A stretch of 64,000 bases of DNA from Betaproteobacteria bacterium (GCA_947453725.1 CANGHH010000005.1:1-64000); one strand, 5' to 3'. Counted from the first letter of the stretch, positions 11,821 through 20,839 are shown. The notes: generated by a model from the sequence alone, not told the origin. A program made the numbers and translations.

Positions 11821-12633
11821 ATGCTGTTCCTGCTGTCCCCCGCCAAGACCCTCGACTACGCCACCCGCGTGCCGGCCGCCGTGCTGAAGAAGGCCAGCGA
11901 TCCGGCCTACACCGAACAGGCTGGCGCGCTGATCGCGCTGCTGCGCGCGCGGAGCGCCAGCGACATCGGCTGGCTGATGGACCTGTCCGAGAAGCTGGCC
12001 ACGCTGAACGTCGAGCGCTACGCCGCCTGGCAAGCCGAGGCCACGCCGAAGAACAGCAAGCCGGCCGTGCTGGCCTTCAACGGTGACGTCTACGACGGCC
12101 TGCAGGCCGGCAGTCTGAGCACCGCCGACCTGAGCTGGGCCCAGCAGCACCTGGTGATCCTGTCGGGCCTGTACGGCGTGCTGCGCCCGCTGGACCGCCT
12201 GCAGCCCTACCGCCTGGAAATGGGCACCGCGCTGGCCAACCCGCGCGGCAAGGACCTGTACGCCTGGTGGGGCGACACCGTGGCCGAACACCTGAACGCG
12301 CTGCAGGCCGAAGAAGACAAGCCGGTCATCGTCAACCTGGCGTCGGTCGAATACGCCCGCGTGGCGCTGCGGCCCAGCCTGCGCGCCCGCGTCGTCGACT
12401 GCGTGTTCGAGGAAACCAACCCGGACGGCCGCCACCAGATCATCAGCTTCTTCGCCAAGAAGGCCCGCGGCCTGATGGCCCGCTACGCGATCGAGAACCG
12501 CGTGCGCAGCGTCAAGGCGCTGCAGGCTTTTGCGGCCGAGGGCTACGCACTGGACCGTGCCGCCACCCAGCCGCAGCGCCTGGTCTTCCGGCGTCCGCGG
12601 ACCACCGCAGTCCCCGCCGGCAGCGGCGTCTGA
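11821..12633 (+). CDS. yaaA: Peroxide-stress protein YaaA (UPF0246)
   Basis: 270 residues, close to the family length of about 257. It begins with the diagnostic MLFLLSPAKTLDY and contains YDGLQAGSLS, LSGLYGVLRPLDRLQPYRLEM and the late YAIENRV segment, all typical of YaaA. In E. coli the protein lowers intracellular free iron during hydrogen peroxide stress and binds DNA. It follows ypfH by 22 bases and precedes the oxygenase gene by 29, so the three may form one operon. Confidence 0.93.
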   Translation: MLFLLSPAKTLDYATRVPAAVLKKASDPAYTEQAGALIALLRARSASDIGWLMDLSEKLATLNVERYAAWQAEATPKNSKPAVLAFNGDVYDGLQAGSLSTADLSWAQQHLVILSGLYGVLRPLDRLQPYRLEMGTALANPRGKDLYAWWGDTVAEHLNALQAEEDKPVIVNLASVEYARVALRPSLRARVVDCVFEETNPDGRHQIISFFAKKARGLMARYAIENRVRSVKALQAFAAEGYALDRAATQPQRLVFRRPRTTAVPAGSGV

Positions 12634-12662
12634 GTCCCGCCGCCCTGAACCTGGATCCCGCC

Positions 12663-13526
12663 ATGACGCAAGCCCAGCAGCACATCACCGAGGAACTGCG
12701 CATCTGGATCGCGGCCCAGGCGCGCGCCGGCTGCCGCCCCGACGACGTGCTGGCCGCGATGGTGGCCAGCGGCTGGCACGAGACGGCGGCCCACGCCGCG
12801 CTCGAATCGGTGCTGCGGCCGGCGTCGGCCGCGCCGCAGCGGGCCGGCGACCCGGCCCTGGCGCCCGCTCGGGCCGTGCCCGAACCGGCCTTTGACGGCA
12901 AGTCTTACGGCGTGACCAGCGACGGCCACCGCGTCGAATGGCTCAGCAGCCTGCGCGAACCGCGCGTGGTGGTCTTCGGCCAACTGCTCAGCGACGCCGA
13001 GTGCGACGGCCTGATCGCGCTGGCGCGGCCCAGGCTGGCACGCTCGGAGACGGTTCAGAACGAGACCGGCGGCAGCGAGGTGCATGCCGCGCGGACCAGC
13101 GACGGCATGTTCTTCGAACGCGGCGAAAAGCCGCTGATCGCGCGCGTCGAGGCGCGCATCGCCGAGCTGCTGTGCTGGCCGGTCAGCCACGGCGAGGGCC
13201 TGCAGATCCTGCACTACCGGCCGGGTGCCGAGTACCGCCCGCACTTCGACTTCTTCGACCCCCAGCACCCGGGTACGCCGCGTATCCTGGAACGCGGCGG
13301 CCAGCGTGTGGGCACGCTGGTCATCTACCTGAACACCCCCGAAGGCGGCGGCAGCACCACCTTTCCCGACGCCGGTCTGGAAGTCGCGCCGGTGCGCGGG
13401 AACGCCGTCTTCTTCAGCTACGACCGCGCCCATGCCAGCACCAAGACGCTGCACGCCGGTGCCCCGGTGACGGCCGGTGAAAAGTGGGTCGCCACCAAGT
13501 GGCTGCGCGAAGGGGTTTTTGTATGA
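12663..13526 (+). CDS. 2-oxoglutarate/Fe(II) oxygenase, prolyl-4-hydroxylase-like
   Basis: 287 residues from the ATG at 12663; the longer frame upstream overlaps yaaA and is a shadow. Residues 1-55 form a small helical region, then a catalytic P4Hc double-stranded beta helix. The iron ligands are visible: His194 and Asp196 in YRPHFDFF, and His264 in TKTLHAGAPV. Lys274 in GEKWVATKW is the expected 2-oxoglutarate contact. Bacterial members hydroxylate proline residues in proteins such as elongation factor Tu in some species; the substrate here is unknown. It stops 6 bases before the convergent fliR stop. Confidence 0.85.
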   Translation: MTQAQQHITEELRIWIAAQARAGCRPDDVLAAMVASGWHETAAHAALESVLRPASAAPQRAGDPALAPARAVPEPAFDGKSYGVTSDGHRVEWLSSLREPRVVVFGQLLSDAECDGLIALARPRLARSETVQNETGGSEVHAARTSDGMFFERGEKPLIARVEARIAELLCWPVSHGEGLQILHYRPGAEYRPHFDFFDPQHPGTPRILERGGQRVGTLVIYLNTPEGGGSTTFPDAGLEVAPVRGNAVFFSYDRAHASTKTLHAGAPVTAGEKWVATKWLREGVFV

Positions 13527-13532
13527 GGCGCG

Positions 13533-14294
13533 CTACCTGAAATAGCCGAGCAGTCGGTCCAGCGCCATCGTGAACGGGATCTGCAGCGCCGGCAGCGTCA
13601 GCAGCAGGCCCAGCAGGCCGACGCCCAGCGTGACCGGGAAGCCGACGGCGAAGATGTTGATCTGCGGCGCGACGCGGCTGATCGCGCCCAGCACCAGGTT
13701 GACGAACAGCAGCATGGTGATCAGCGGCAGTGCGATCCACAGCCCGGTGCTGAACAAATCGGCGCCCCAGCGCTGGGGCTGCACCTGGTGCAGGAAGGCG
13801 AAGGGTTCGGGCCCGACCGGGAAGGCGCCGAAGCTCTGCACCAGCGCTGCGATGACCAGCAGGTGCCCATTGATGACGATGAACAGCCAGGCCACCGTGG
13901 TGCCGAAGAAGCGGCTGGTGGCGGTGGCCGTGGTGGCCGAGATCGGGTCGAAGAAGCCGGCGAAGTTCAGGCCCATCTGCAGGCCGATGATTTCACCGGC
14001 GAATTCGATGGACGCAAAGACCAGGCGCACCGCAAAGCCCAGCGACAGGCCGATGACGGCCTGCTGGACGACCAGCGTGAGGGCCAGCGCCGAGTCCAGC
14101 GCCACCACCGGTGCGGTGGGCAGCGTCGGCTGGGCGGCGAAGGCGATCAGCCCGGCCAGGCCGATGCGCACCGGCATCGGCACATTGCGCGTGCCCAGGA
14201 TGGGCATCGCCGAGAACAGCGCCAGCGCGCGCAGGAAGGGCCACAGCAGCGGGTTCAGCCAGGCCAGGATCTGGGCTTCGCTGAAGCTGATCAC
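13533..14294 (-). CDS. fliR: Flagellar export gate protein FliR
   Basis: 253 residues, last gene of fliLMNOPQR. It is a membrane component of the flagellar type III export gate together with FliP and FliQ. Hydrophobic helices are visible at about residues 12-30, 40-60, 70-95, 125-150, 178-205 and 214-240, and the family segment LQMGLNFAGFFDP is present near 105. The start is a GTG at 14294, 14 bases after the fliQ stop. The gene ends convergent to the oxygenase gene with 6 bases between them. Confidence 0.95.
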   Translation of the reverse strand: MISFSEAQILAWLNPLLWPFLRALALFSAMPILGTRNVPMPVRIGLAGLIAFAAQPTLPTAPVVALDSALALTLVVQQAVIGLSLGFAVRLVFASIEFAGEIIGLQMGLNFAGFFDPISATTATATSRFFGTTVAWLFIVINGHLLVIAALVQSFGAFPVGPEPFAFLHQVQPQRWGADLFSTGLWIALPLITMLLFVNLVLGAISRVAPQINIFAVGFPVTLGVGLLGLLLTLPALQIPFTMALDRLLGYFR

Positions 14295-14308
14295 CGAAGG
14301 CGGCCCGG

Positions 14309-14578
14309 TCAGCCGACCGACGAGGGTATCGCCAGCAGCGTGCTGCGGATGTATTCGACCAGCGTGCTCAGCATCCAGGGCCCGGCGACGCTGAGCACAG
14401 CCACCGCAGCAACGACCTTGGGCACGAAGCTCAGCGTGGCTTCGTTGATCTGCGTGGCGGCCTGGAAGATGCTGACCAGCAGGCCGACGACGAGCACCGT
14501 CAGCAGCACCGGCGCGGCGACCATCAGCAGCAGTGTCAGACCCTGTTGGCCGACGGTGAGGACTTGTTGTGCATCCAT
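14309..14578 (-). CDS. fliQ: Flagellar export gate protein FliQ
   Basis: 89 residues, exactly the family length, with two transmembrane helices (LLLMVAAPVLLTVLVVGLLV and VVAAVAVLSVAGPWML) joined by the conserved cytoplasmic turn IFQAATQINEATLSFVPK. The ATG is at 14578, 20 bases after the fliP stop. It forms the export gate with FliP and FliR. Confidence 0.97.
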   Translation of the reverse strand: MDAQQVLTVGQQGLTLLLMVAAPVLLTVLVVGLLVSIFQAATQINEATLSFVPKVVAAVAVLSVAGPWMLSTLVEYIRSTLLAIPSSVG

Positions 14579-14598
14579 GCGGGTCTGGACAGGCTGAG

Positions 14599-15378
14599 TC
14601 AGGTGGCGAAAGAGGCGGCCAGTGAGCCGAGCAGCAGGTTCCAGCCGTCGGCCAGCACGAAGAGCATCAGCTTGAAGGGCAGGGCCACCAGCACCGGGCT
14701 CAACATCATCATGCCCAGGCTCATCAGCACGCTGGCGACGATCATGTCGATGACCAGGAAGGGGATGAAGATCATGAAACCGATCTGGAAGGCGCTCTTC
14801 AATTCGCTGGTCACGAAGGCGGGCACCAGCACGCTGATCGGCACGTCGGCGCCCTTGACATCGGCCGGCAGGCGGGCCAGCTTGGCGAACAGCTGGACGT
14901 CGCTCTGCCGCGTCTGCTTGAGCATGAATTCGCGCAGCGGCGTGATGCCCTGCTTGAACGCCTCCTCGGCGGCCATGGTGCCGGCGGCGTAGGGCGCATA
15001 GGCCTTGTCGTAGATGCGGTCGAAGGTCGGTTGCATCACGAAAAAGGTCAGGAACAGGCTCAGGCCGACGATCACCTGGTTGGGCGGCGCGGCCTGGGTG
15101 CCCAGCGCCTGGCGCATCAGGCTGAGCACGATGACGATGCGCGTGAAGGCCGTCATCAGCAGCAGCACTGCCGGCAGAAAGGACAGCGCGGTGAAGAACA
15201 GCAGGGTCTGCACCGGCACCGAGTAGCTGGTGCCGCCGGCGCCCTGCGCCACCATCAGCGGCAGGCTGTTGCTGAAGGTGCCGGGCGTGGTCGTCTGCGC
15301 CCACACGGCGCCGCCCGCGCCAGCCAGCAGCGCGACAGCCAGGCCGCGCCCGAGGGAATGCCAGCGCAGGGCCATCAT
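14599..15378 (-). CDS. fliP: Flagellar export gate protein FliP
   Basis: 259 residues from ATG 15378 (a second ATG is at 15375). FliP carries a cleavable signal peptide in known species and one is visible here (ALLAGAGGAVWAQ). Conserved segments include FTALSFLPAVLLLMTAFTRI, LRQALGT-like SLMRQALGTQAAPPNQV, a periplasmic loop, and FMIFIPFLVIDMIVASVLMS. The ATG overlaps the fliO TGA as ATGA, showing translational coupling. It is the core pore subunit of the flagellar export apparatus. Confidence 0.96.
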   Translation of the reverse strand: MMALRWHSLGRGLAVALLAGAGGAVWAQTTTPGTFSNSLPLMVAQGAGGTSYSVPVQTLLFFTALSFLPAVLLLMTAFTRIVIVLSLMRQALGTQAAPPNQVIVGLSLFLTFFVMQPTFDRIYDKAYAPYAAGTMAAEEAFKQGITPLREFMLKQTRQSDVQLFAKLARLPADVKGADVPISVLVPAFVTSELKSAFQIGFMIFIPFLVIDMIVASVLMSLGMMMLSPVLVALPFKLMLFVLADGWNLLLGSLAASFAT

Positions 15379-15716
15379 TTCTGCCGCAGGCGGCCGAGGA
15401 GTTGCGCAAAGGCGGCGCTGGGCGCTGGGGGCAGGGCGACCGTGTCGTTGGCCGGCGTCTGCGCGGTCATGGTGTGCAGCGTGCGGATGCCCTGCGGGCT
15501 GACGCCCAGCACCAGCCACAGGCGCTCGTCGCCCTGGCCGACTTCCACCGTCACCAGCCTCTGTTGCGCCGACAGCGGCAGCACCGCGACCGTGCGCGGC
15601 GCGCCGCTGGTGCCGGTGCCGCCGCCGCCCAGCGGCGTGCGCTTGAGCAGCCACAGCGCGACCGGAATCAGCGCGATGACCGCGACGAACCACAGCAGGG
15701 AAGTGAAATTGGCCAT
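15375..15716 (-). CDS. fliO: Flagellar biosynthesis protein FliO
   Basis: 113 residues from the ATG at 15716; a TTG at 15725 would overlap the fliN stop and is an alternative. It has one N-terminal transmembrane helix (LLWFVAVIALIPVALWLL) and a short cytoplasmic beta domain (VAVLPLSAQQRLVTVEVGQG, LWLVLGVSPQGI), the usual FliO layout. FliO is a scaffold that helps FliP assemble into the export gate. It lies between fliN and fliP as in most proteobacteria. Confidence 0.9.
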   Translation of the reverse strand: MANFTSLLWFVAVIALIPVALWLLKRTPLGGGGTGTSGAPRTVAVLPLSAQQRLVTVEVGQGDERLWLVLGVSPQGIRTLHTMTAQTPANDTVALPPAPSAAFAQLLGRLRQK

Positions 15717-15721
15717 CGTGT

Positions 15722-16156
15722 TCAACTGCGGCTGAGCCGGCGCAGGCGTTCGCTGGGCGTGACGATGTCGGTCAGCCGGATGCCGAACTTGTCGTTCACC
15801 ACCACGACTTCGCCCTGGGCGATCAGGTAGCCGTTGACCAGGACGTCCATCGGCTCGCCGGCCAGCGTTTCCAGCTCGACCACCGAACCCTGCGCCAGTT
15901 GCAGGATGTGCTTGATCGGGATGCGCGTGCGGCCGAGTTCAACGGTCAGCTGGACGGGAATGTCCAGGATCATGTTGATGTCGTTGCCGGCGTTGCCCAT
16001 GCCGGTGGGCGCGAACTTGCTGAACGAGGCGGGCGACACCGATTCGGGCACCGAGCGGATTTCGCTGGCCACCTCGGCCGGCTTGCTTTCTTCCAGCGCG
16101 GCCGCCCATTCGGCGGCCATCTTGTCCTCTTCGGACAGGCCTGTGTTTTCAGCCAC
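15722..16156 (-). CDS. fliN: Flagellar motor switch protein FliN
   Basis: 144 residues from a GTG at 16156, chosen because it opens the FliN-like sequence (AENTGLSEEDKMAAEWAAAL) and overlaps the fliM stop by 8 bases. The longer frame reads into fliM. The C-terminal SpoA domain is clear: ILDIPVQLTVELGRTRIPI, LAQGSVVELE, GEPMDVLVNGYLIAQGEVVV, and FGIRLTDIVTPSERL. FliN forms the C-ring with FliG and FliM and helps receive export substrates. Confidence 0.95.
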   Translation of the reverse strand: MAENTGLSEEDKMAAEWAAALEESKPAEVASEIRSVPESVSPASFSKFAPTGMGNAGNDINMILDIPVQLTVELGRTRIPIKHILQLAQGSVVELETLAGEPMDVLVNGYLIAQGEVVVVNDKFGIRLTDIVTPSERLRRLSRS

Positions 16157-17153
16157 TGTGGGACTCCCCGATCCAGCCCTGGTCAGAGCCTGTGAGCATG
16201 CGGTCGATCTTGATCGCGTAGCGTTTGTTGCTGGTGCCGTAGTGCGCGTCGAAGACCGGCACGCCATCGACCTTGGCCTGGATCATCGGATTCAGGTCGA
16301 GTTCGATGAAGTCGCCGGGCTTGAAGGACATCAGCTGTTCGACGGTGGCGTGCGCGCTGGCCAGTTCGGCCACCAGGCTCACTTCGGCGGCCTGGATCTG
16401 TTGCTTCAGCAGATTGACCCAGCGCCTGTCGGGCTCCACCGCGTCGCCCTGGATGGTGCTGTACAGCACATCGCGGATCGGCTCCAGCGTCGAGTAGGGC
16501 ACGCAGAAATGGATGGTCCCGGTGGTGTCGCCGATCTCCAGCGTGAAGCTGCTGGCCACCACCACCTCGCTGGGGCTGGCGATGCTGGCGAACTGCGGCT
16601 GCATCTCGCTGCGCTGGTATTCCAGCTCGAGCGGGTAGATGCCGACCCAGGCCTTGCGGTACTCGGTGATGATGGTCTCGACCAGGCGCAGGATGACGCG
16701 CTGCTCGGTGTGGCTGAAGTCGCGGCCCTCGATGCGCGTGTGGTACTTGCCCACACCGCCAAACAGCGCGTCGATGACCGCAAACACCAGACTGGGGTCA
16801 CAGACGATCAGACCGGTGCCGCGCAGCGGCTTGTAGCTGACGAGGTTGAAATTCGTCGGCACCACGATCTCGCGCAGGAAGGCACTGTACTTCTGCACCT
16901 TGATGCCGCCGATGGCGACTTCCGGGCTCTTGCGGATGAAGTTGAACAGGCCCAGCCGGATGTTGCGCGCGAAGCGTTCGTTGATGACCTCCATCGTCGG
17001 CATGCGGCCGCGGACGATGCGTTCCTGGCTCGACAGGTCGTAGTCGCGCATGCCGGGCGGCGGCGGTGCGTCCGCCTCCAGCTTCTGGCTCTCGCCGGTG
17101 ATGCCCTGCAGCAGGGCATCGACCTCGTCCTGCGAAAGGATCTGGTTGTTCAC
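16149..17153 (-). CDS. fliM: Flagellar motor switch protein FliM
   Basis: 334 residues from a GTG start at 17153. The N-terminal CheY-P binding segment LSQDEVDALLQGI opens the protein, the middle domain (RGRMPTMEVINERFARNIRL, near 50-70) contacts FliG, and the C-terminal SpoA domain (LMSFKPGDFIELDLNPMI) pairs with FliN. FliM sets rotation direction on phospho-CheY binding. It sits 8 bases after the fliL stop. Confidence 0.96.
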   Translation of the reverse strand: MNNQILSQDEVDALLQGITGESQKLEADAPPPPGMRDYDLSSQERIVRGRMPTMEVINERFARNIRLGLFNFIRKSPEVAIGGIKVQKYSAFLREIVVPTNFNLVSYKPLRGTGLIVCDPSLVFAVIDALFGGVGKYHTRIEGRDFSHTEQRVILRLVETIITEYRKAWVGIYPLELEYQRSEMQPQFASIASPSEVVVASSFTLEIGDTTGTIHFCVPYSTLEPIRDVLYSTIQGDAVEPDRRWVNLLKQQIQAAEVSLVAELASAHATVEQLMSFKPGDFIELDLNPMIQAKVDGVPVFDAHYGTSNKRYAIKIDRMLTGSDQGWIGESHSG

Positions 17154-17161
17154 GGGGTCGG

Positions 17162-17806
17162 CTACTGGATGATGATGTTGGAAAAGTGCACGGCCTTGAT
17201 CGGCAGGCTCGGATCGGCCGGCTTCTTCTTCTTCTTTTTCGGCTTGGCCTTGGTGTCGGTGTCGGTCTCGGTCTCTGTCTCGGCGGCGGCGGCGGCGGCG
17301 GCGGCTTCTTCGTCGAGTTCGTCCACCTCCGCACCCAGCGCCCGCGACGCCGCGCGGCGGATGCGCTCGGCCAGCTTGGTCTTGCCTTCACGGCCCATCA
17401 GTTCACCGGCTGTGCGGTCGGCAATCGTCATCAGGATGTTGTTGCGGATGGCGGGCATGTAGTTCTTGATCTGGTCGCTGAGGTGGGCGTCCTCGATCTC
17501 CAACGTCACGGCGACCTGCGCGAAGCGCTCTGCATTGCGGTCGGCCAGATTCACGGTGAACGGGTCCAGCGGCACGAAGACCGGCACGGCCTTGGGGTCG
17601 TGCGGGCTCGCCTTGGCATGCTCGGCCTTGGCCGGCACGCGTTCGTCGCTGGCTTCGGCATCCGGGTCGGCCTTCTTCTTCATCAGCACCATCGCGGCAC
17701 CGCCCCCCAAGCCCAGCACGAGCACGGCGGCGGCGACCATGATGATCAGTTTCTTCTTGCCCTTGGCGGGTGGGGCTGCGGCTTGCGCGGCGGGGGCTGC
17801 GGACAT
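17162..17806 (-). CDS. fliL: Flagellar basal body-associated protein FliL with low-complexity insert
   Basis: 214 residues from the ATG at 17806, which has AGGAG five bases upstream; a GTG at 17812 is possible. Seen: a short cytoplasmic tail, one transmembrane helix (IIMVAAAVLVLGLGGGAAMVL), and the periplasmic domain (VFVPLDPFTVNLADRNAERF, YMPAIRNNILMTIADRTAGEL). FliL binds stators and modulates motor torque. The odd part is an insert between the last helix and the final strand (HFSNIIIQ): acidic residues, eight alanines, an ET/DT repeat and six lysines. Most FliL proteins go almost directly from the helix to the last strand. fliK ends in a terminator just upstream, so fliL starts a new transcript. 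Confidence 0.93.
   Translation of the reverse strand: MSAAPAAQAAAPPAKGKKKLIIMVAAAVLVLGLGGGAAMVLMKKKADPDAEASDERVPAKAEHAKASPHDPKAVPVFVPLDPFTVNLADRNAERFAQVAVTLEIEDAHLSDQIKNYMPAIRNNILMTIADRTAGELMGREGKTKLAERIRRAASRALGAEVDELDEEAAAAAAAAETETETDTDTKAKPKKKKKKPADPSLPIKAVHFSNIIIQ
17251..17305. repeat. Simple-sequence repeats inside fliL
   Basis: Eight GGC triplets at 17282-17305 sit next to hexamer repeats of the type GTCGGT/CTCGGT at about 17251-17280. On the coding strand they read as Ala8 followed by alternating Glu-Thr and Asp-Thr. Unit lengths are multiples of three, so slippage would change protein length without shifting the frame. Confidence 0.8.
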
Positions 17807-17913
17807 GGACACTCCTGCTGGTGGGCAGCGTCGCCGCGGTGGTGGCGCTGGCTGCCCGATTGCTGTCCATTCTGCGAGCCCGGCTGGCCATCATGAGCGC
17901 GAAAAGGGCCGCG

Positions 17914-17935
17914 AAAAGGGCCCTTAACGGGCCCT
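17914..17935 (-). terminator. Terminator after fliK
   Basis: On the minus strand AGGGCCC, a GTTAA loop and GGGCCCT form a 7-bp stem followed by TTTT. It lies about 55 bases past the fliK stop and about 110 before the fliL start, which separates the fliFGHIJK and fliLMNOPQR transcripts. Confidence 0.7.
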
Positions 17936-17988
17936 GAGCCTGGCCCCCGCGCCCGCAGGCGTGCGCCGGCGCCGGTGGCGCCGGCCGT

Positions 17989-20283
17989 TCAGGCGACCAG
18001 GTCGACCAAGCCGGCTTGGCGTCGGATGGACGTGGCCCTGCTGCCCGTCACACCGCTGGCCGTCGCGTCGCGCGGGCCGTCACGCCGTCCGTCGCGGGGA
18101 TCGCGCGACTCGCGGCTGTTGTCGCCGTTGCCGCCGCTGAAACCGCCTGGCGCCGGCTGCTGTTGACGCGGCTGTTCGAAGACCCCGCCGCCGCTCAGTG
18201 TCAGGCCGCTTTCGCGCAGGCTGCCCGCCAACTGCGGCATCGCCTGTTCGAGGGCCACCCGGGTCTGCGCCTGTTCGGCGGCCAGGTGCACCCGCGCGGC
18301 GTTGCCGTCGAGCTGGATCTGCACGGTCAGCGGACCCATGCCGACCGGGTTCAGTTCGAGCCGGGCCTGTTGCACGCCGTCGCGGACGAAGGTGGTGATG
18401 TGGGCCGCCAGCTGCGGGGCAAAGCTGGCGCTGCCCGGGCTGGCGGCGATGCGGCCATCGGCAGCCGTCGCGACGGGCGCTGCCGGGCCCGCCGTGGCGG
18501 CGCTGACCCAAGCCAGCGCGCCATTCACCGGGGCCGCCTGGTCGCCTGGTGCGCCTGGGCTCGCCACGGGCTTGCCGACGTTGCCGCCAGCTTCGGACCC
18601 GGCGCTGCGCTGCGGGCCACTGCCTTCGCGTGACGCCGCGATGCCGCCAAGCCGATCGGACCCGTTGGGCCGTGCCGCGCCGGGGCGGACCTCGGTCGGC
18701 GTGACCGGCCTGCCATCGGTCGTGTTGTCAGGGCGGCCACCCGGTGCGGCGACAGGCCGCTGCGGGTCGCCAGCCGCAGCCAGCGCTTCGGGCTTGCCGC
18801 CGCCGCCAGGCGCGTGGACCGCCTGGCTGGCTGCATCGGCCGGCGCAGGTGTCGGGCGGCCGGCCGGCCTGGCTTCGCCGCTGACCGGGGCCGCGGCGTC
18901 AGCAGCCTCAGGCGTGGCCCGGGGCTGCGGCTCGACCGCCTGCGACGCGGCTTCGATCGCCGACCTGGCGCTGGCCCGCGGCGCGGGCGTCGAGGCGGCA
19001 GCGGGCTTCGGGCCGACGGCCCAGAGCGCTGCCGGCGCGGGTGCCGCTTCGGTACTGGCACTGGCGCTGGGATTGGCATTGGCGCTGAGGTTGGCCCCGG
19101 CGGCACTGATGCTGGTGCTGGTGCTGGTGCTGGTGGCTCCAGCGTCAGCAGGGTCATCAGTCGCCGCAACCGGCGCTGGGGCCGTCGGGGTTCCGGCGGC
19201 CCCTGTGGCTGGGGCGGCCGTGGCCGTCCGGGCGACGCCCAGCGTGCCGGGCTTGCCGCCAGGGCTGGGCGTCTGGCCCATCGCTGCCACACCCGGCGCC
19301 GGTTCGGCGTCCGCGCCGGCTGCGACCGCCGCCGGGCTGGACCTGGTCGCCGTTGCGGGCAGGGGCTGAGCCGGGGTCGTCGCGCTGGCCGCCAGGGCCG
19401 CGCTGGCCACGGCGTCGTCGGCGCAGGGCACCGTGGTCGCCGCGGGCTTGTCGCCGGCGGGCGTCCGCCGCAGCGCGCTGGCGGCACCCCGGGCGGTCGC
19501 GTCGACCGTCGGCGTGCCAGGGCGTCCGACCGGTGTGCCCCGGGCCAGGCCAGGCGCTTGGCGGCCGGCGGCGCCGGCCCGGGCCGCGCTGGCAGCGGCT
19601 CGCGGCAGGACGTCCAGGCGGGTGTCGGCCGGGGCGCGATCGCCTGCGGCGTTCGCCTGCTGCGCCGCGGCGGCGTCGTGTGCCGGGGCGCTGGGGTGCC
19701 AGCCGGCCAGCAGTGCGCCGACATCGAGGGCCGGCGCTGCGGGCGCGGCGGCGGGGTCGAGCGGCAGCGCGTCGGCGCTGGTGCCAGGCAGGGCGCCAGC
19801 CATGGCGTCGGTCGGGCTGCTGTCTGCCCTGTCGGCGTCCGGTCTGGCGGCGCGGTCGGTGATGGCACCCACCCCGCCCTCAGCCTTGTCCGGCGCCAGC
19901 CCGCCAGGCAGGCCTGCAGCGCGATCGGCGCCCAGGCGCCCCAGCGGCGGGCGAACGGGCGCTGGCCCGGTGGGCCCGGAAAGCCCCCCGCTTGCCGCTT
20001 CGTGGGGCTGCAGCGCTGGCCGCCTGGCTGGGTGGTGAACGGGGTGGCCGGCAACGCGGTCGTCGGCCGCAGCCTCGCTGCGGACAGCGGCAACCGCCGG
20101 ATCAGCGTTCGCGCTGGCGGGCGCGGCGGAGCCCGCCTCGTCGGTCTGGATGGCCTGGCCGAGCAAGCGCGCGAAGCCGTCGGCTGCCGGGTCCGGCGCG
20201 CCGTTGGCAGCGGCGCCGGACGCCCCGCTGAAGGCGCTGTGGGCCAGGTTCACGGCCAAGGTGGGCAGGGCGGTGTTGAGCAT
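17989..20283 (-). CDS. fliK: Flagellar hook-length control protein FliK
   Basis: 764 residues, at the long end for FliK. The N-terminal 620 residues are a low-complexity Ala/Pro/Thr/Gly-rich ruler region. The C-terminal domain that switches export specificity through FlhB is clear: ARLELNPVGMGPLTVQIQLD, then ARVHLAAEQAQTRVALEQAM, then LAGSLRESGLTLSGGGVF. FliK is itself exported and measures the hook. It is the last gene of the fliFGHIJK run, 60 bases after fliJ, and a terminator follows. Confidence 0.92.
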   Translation of the reverse strand: MLNTALPTLAVNLAHSAFSGASGAAANGAPDPAADGFARLLGQAIQTDEAGSAAPASANADPAVAAVRSEAAADDRVAGHPVHHPARRPALQPHEAASGGLSGPTGPAPVRPPLGRLGADRAAGLPGGLAPDKAEGGVGAITDRAARPDADRADSSPTDAMAGALPGTSADALPLDPAAAPAAPALDVGALLAGWHPSAPAHDAAAAQQANAAGDRAPADTRLDVLPRAAASAARAGAAGRQAPGLARGTPVGRPGTPTVDATARGAASALRRTPAGDKPAATTVPCADDAVASAALAASATTPAQPLPATATRSSPAAVAAGADAEPAPGVAAMGQTPSPGGKPGTLGVARTATAAPATGAAGTPTAPAPVAATDDPADAGATSTSTSTSISAAGANLSANANPSASASTEAAPAPAALWAVGPKPAAASTPAPRASARSAIEAASQAVEPQPRATPEAADAAAPVSGEARPAGRPTPAPADAASQAVHAPGGGGKPEALAAAGDPQRPVAAPGGRPDNTTDGRPVTPTEVRPGAARPNGSDRLGGIAASREGSGPQRSAGSEAGGNVGKPVASPGAPGDQAAPVNGALAWVSAATAGPAAPVATAADGRIAASPGSASFAPQLAAHITTFVRDGVQQARLELNPVGMGPLTVQIQLDGNAARVHLAAEQAQTRVALEQAMPQLAGSLRESGLTLSGGGVFEQPRQQQPAPGGFSGGNGDNSRESRDPRDGRRDGPRDATASGVTGSRATSIRRQAGLVDLVA

Positions 20284-20343
20284 GGCGGACCTTCTTCAGG
20301 CAGGCGGGAACGGGGCAGCAGCGGCGGGTGACCGAGGCTGGCT

Positions 20344-20832
20344 TCAGTGCGGGGCCAGCGGCAGGGCTTCGGCCTGGCCCGACCAGGCGCTGCCGAGCGG
20401 GCTGTCGCTGCGCGACCGGTGCTGGGCGGCGTCGTCGCTGAGCCGCTGCTCCTGGCGTTCGTGGCTGCGCAGCAGGTCCTTGCTGCGCCTTTCCATCAGC
20501 TTGCGCACCGACGCCACGCGGGTCTCCAGCGCCAGCAGGGCCGCGCGCCGGGTGGACACCCGGGTTTCCGCCTGCGCCGTCTGGCCCTGCTGCTGGGTCA
20601 CGGCCTGTTCCAGCCGCTGCATGAAATCGTGGTGGCTGCGCAGCACGTCGATGGTCACGCTGTGGCCGCCCAGCCCGGGCTGGCGCTGGCGGTATTCGTC
20701 ACGGTAGGCCAGCAATTGCAAGGCCTGCTGCTGCAGGCGCCTGGCGGCCTCTTCGGCCTGCAGCAACAGGGCCAGCGCGTCGTTACGCTGGCGCTCGGCG
20801 TGTTCCAGCAGTGTGTGCAGGGCTTGGGTCAT
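20344..20832 (-). CDS. fliJ: Flagellar export chaperone/stalk protein FliJ
   Basis: 162 residues, almost entirely charged coiled coil (LQQQALQLLAYRDEYRQRQ, QQQGQTAQAETRVSTRRAAL, KLMERRSKDLLRSHERQEQR). FliJ is the central stalk of the FliI ATPase ring, comparable to the gamma subunit of F-ATPase. The gene starts 7 bases after the fliI stop, which supports the identification. Length and position match the family (about 147 residues in enteric bacteria). Confidence 0.92.
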   Translation of the reverse strand: MTQALHTLLEHAERQRNDALALLLQAEEAARRLQQQALQLLAYRDEYRQRQPGLGGHSVTIDVLRSHHDFMQRLEQAVTQQQGQTAQAETRVSTRRAALLALETRVASVRKLMERRSKDLLRSHERQEQRLSDDAAQHRSRSDSPLGSAWSGQAEALPLAPH

Positions 20833-20839
20833 GGTCGTG

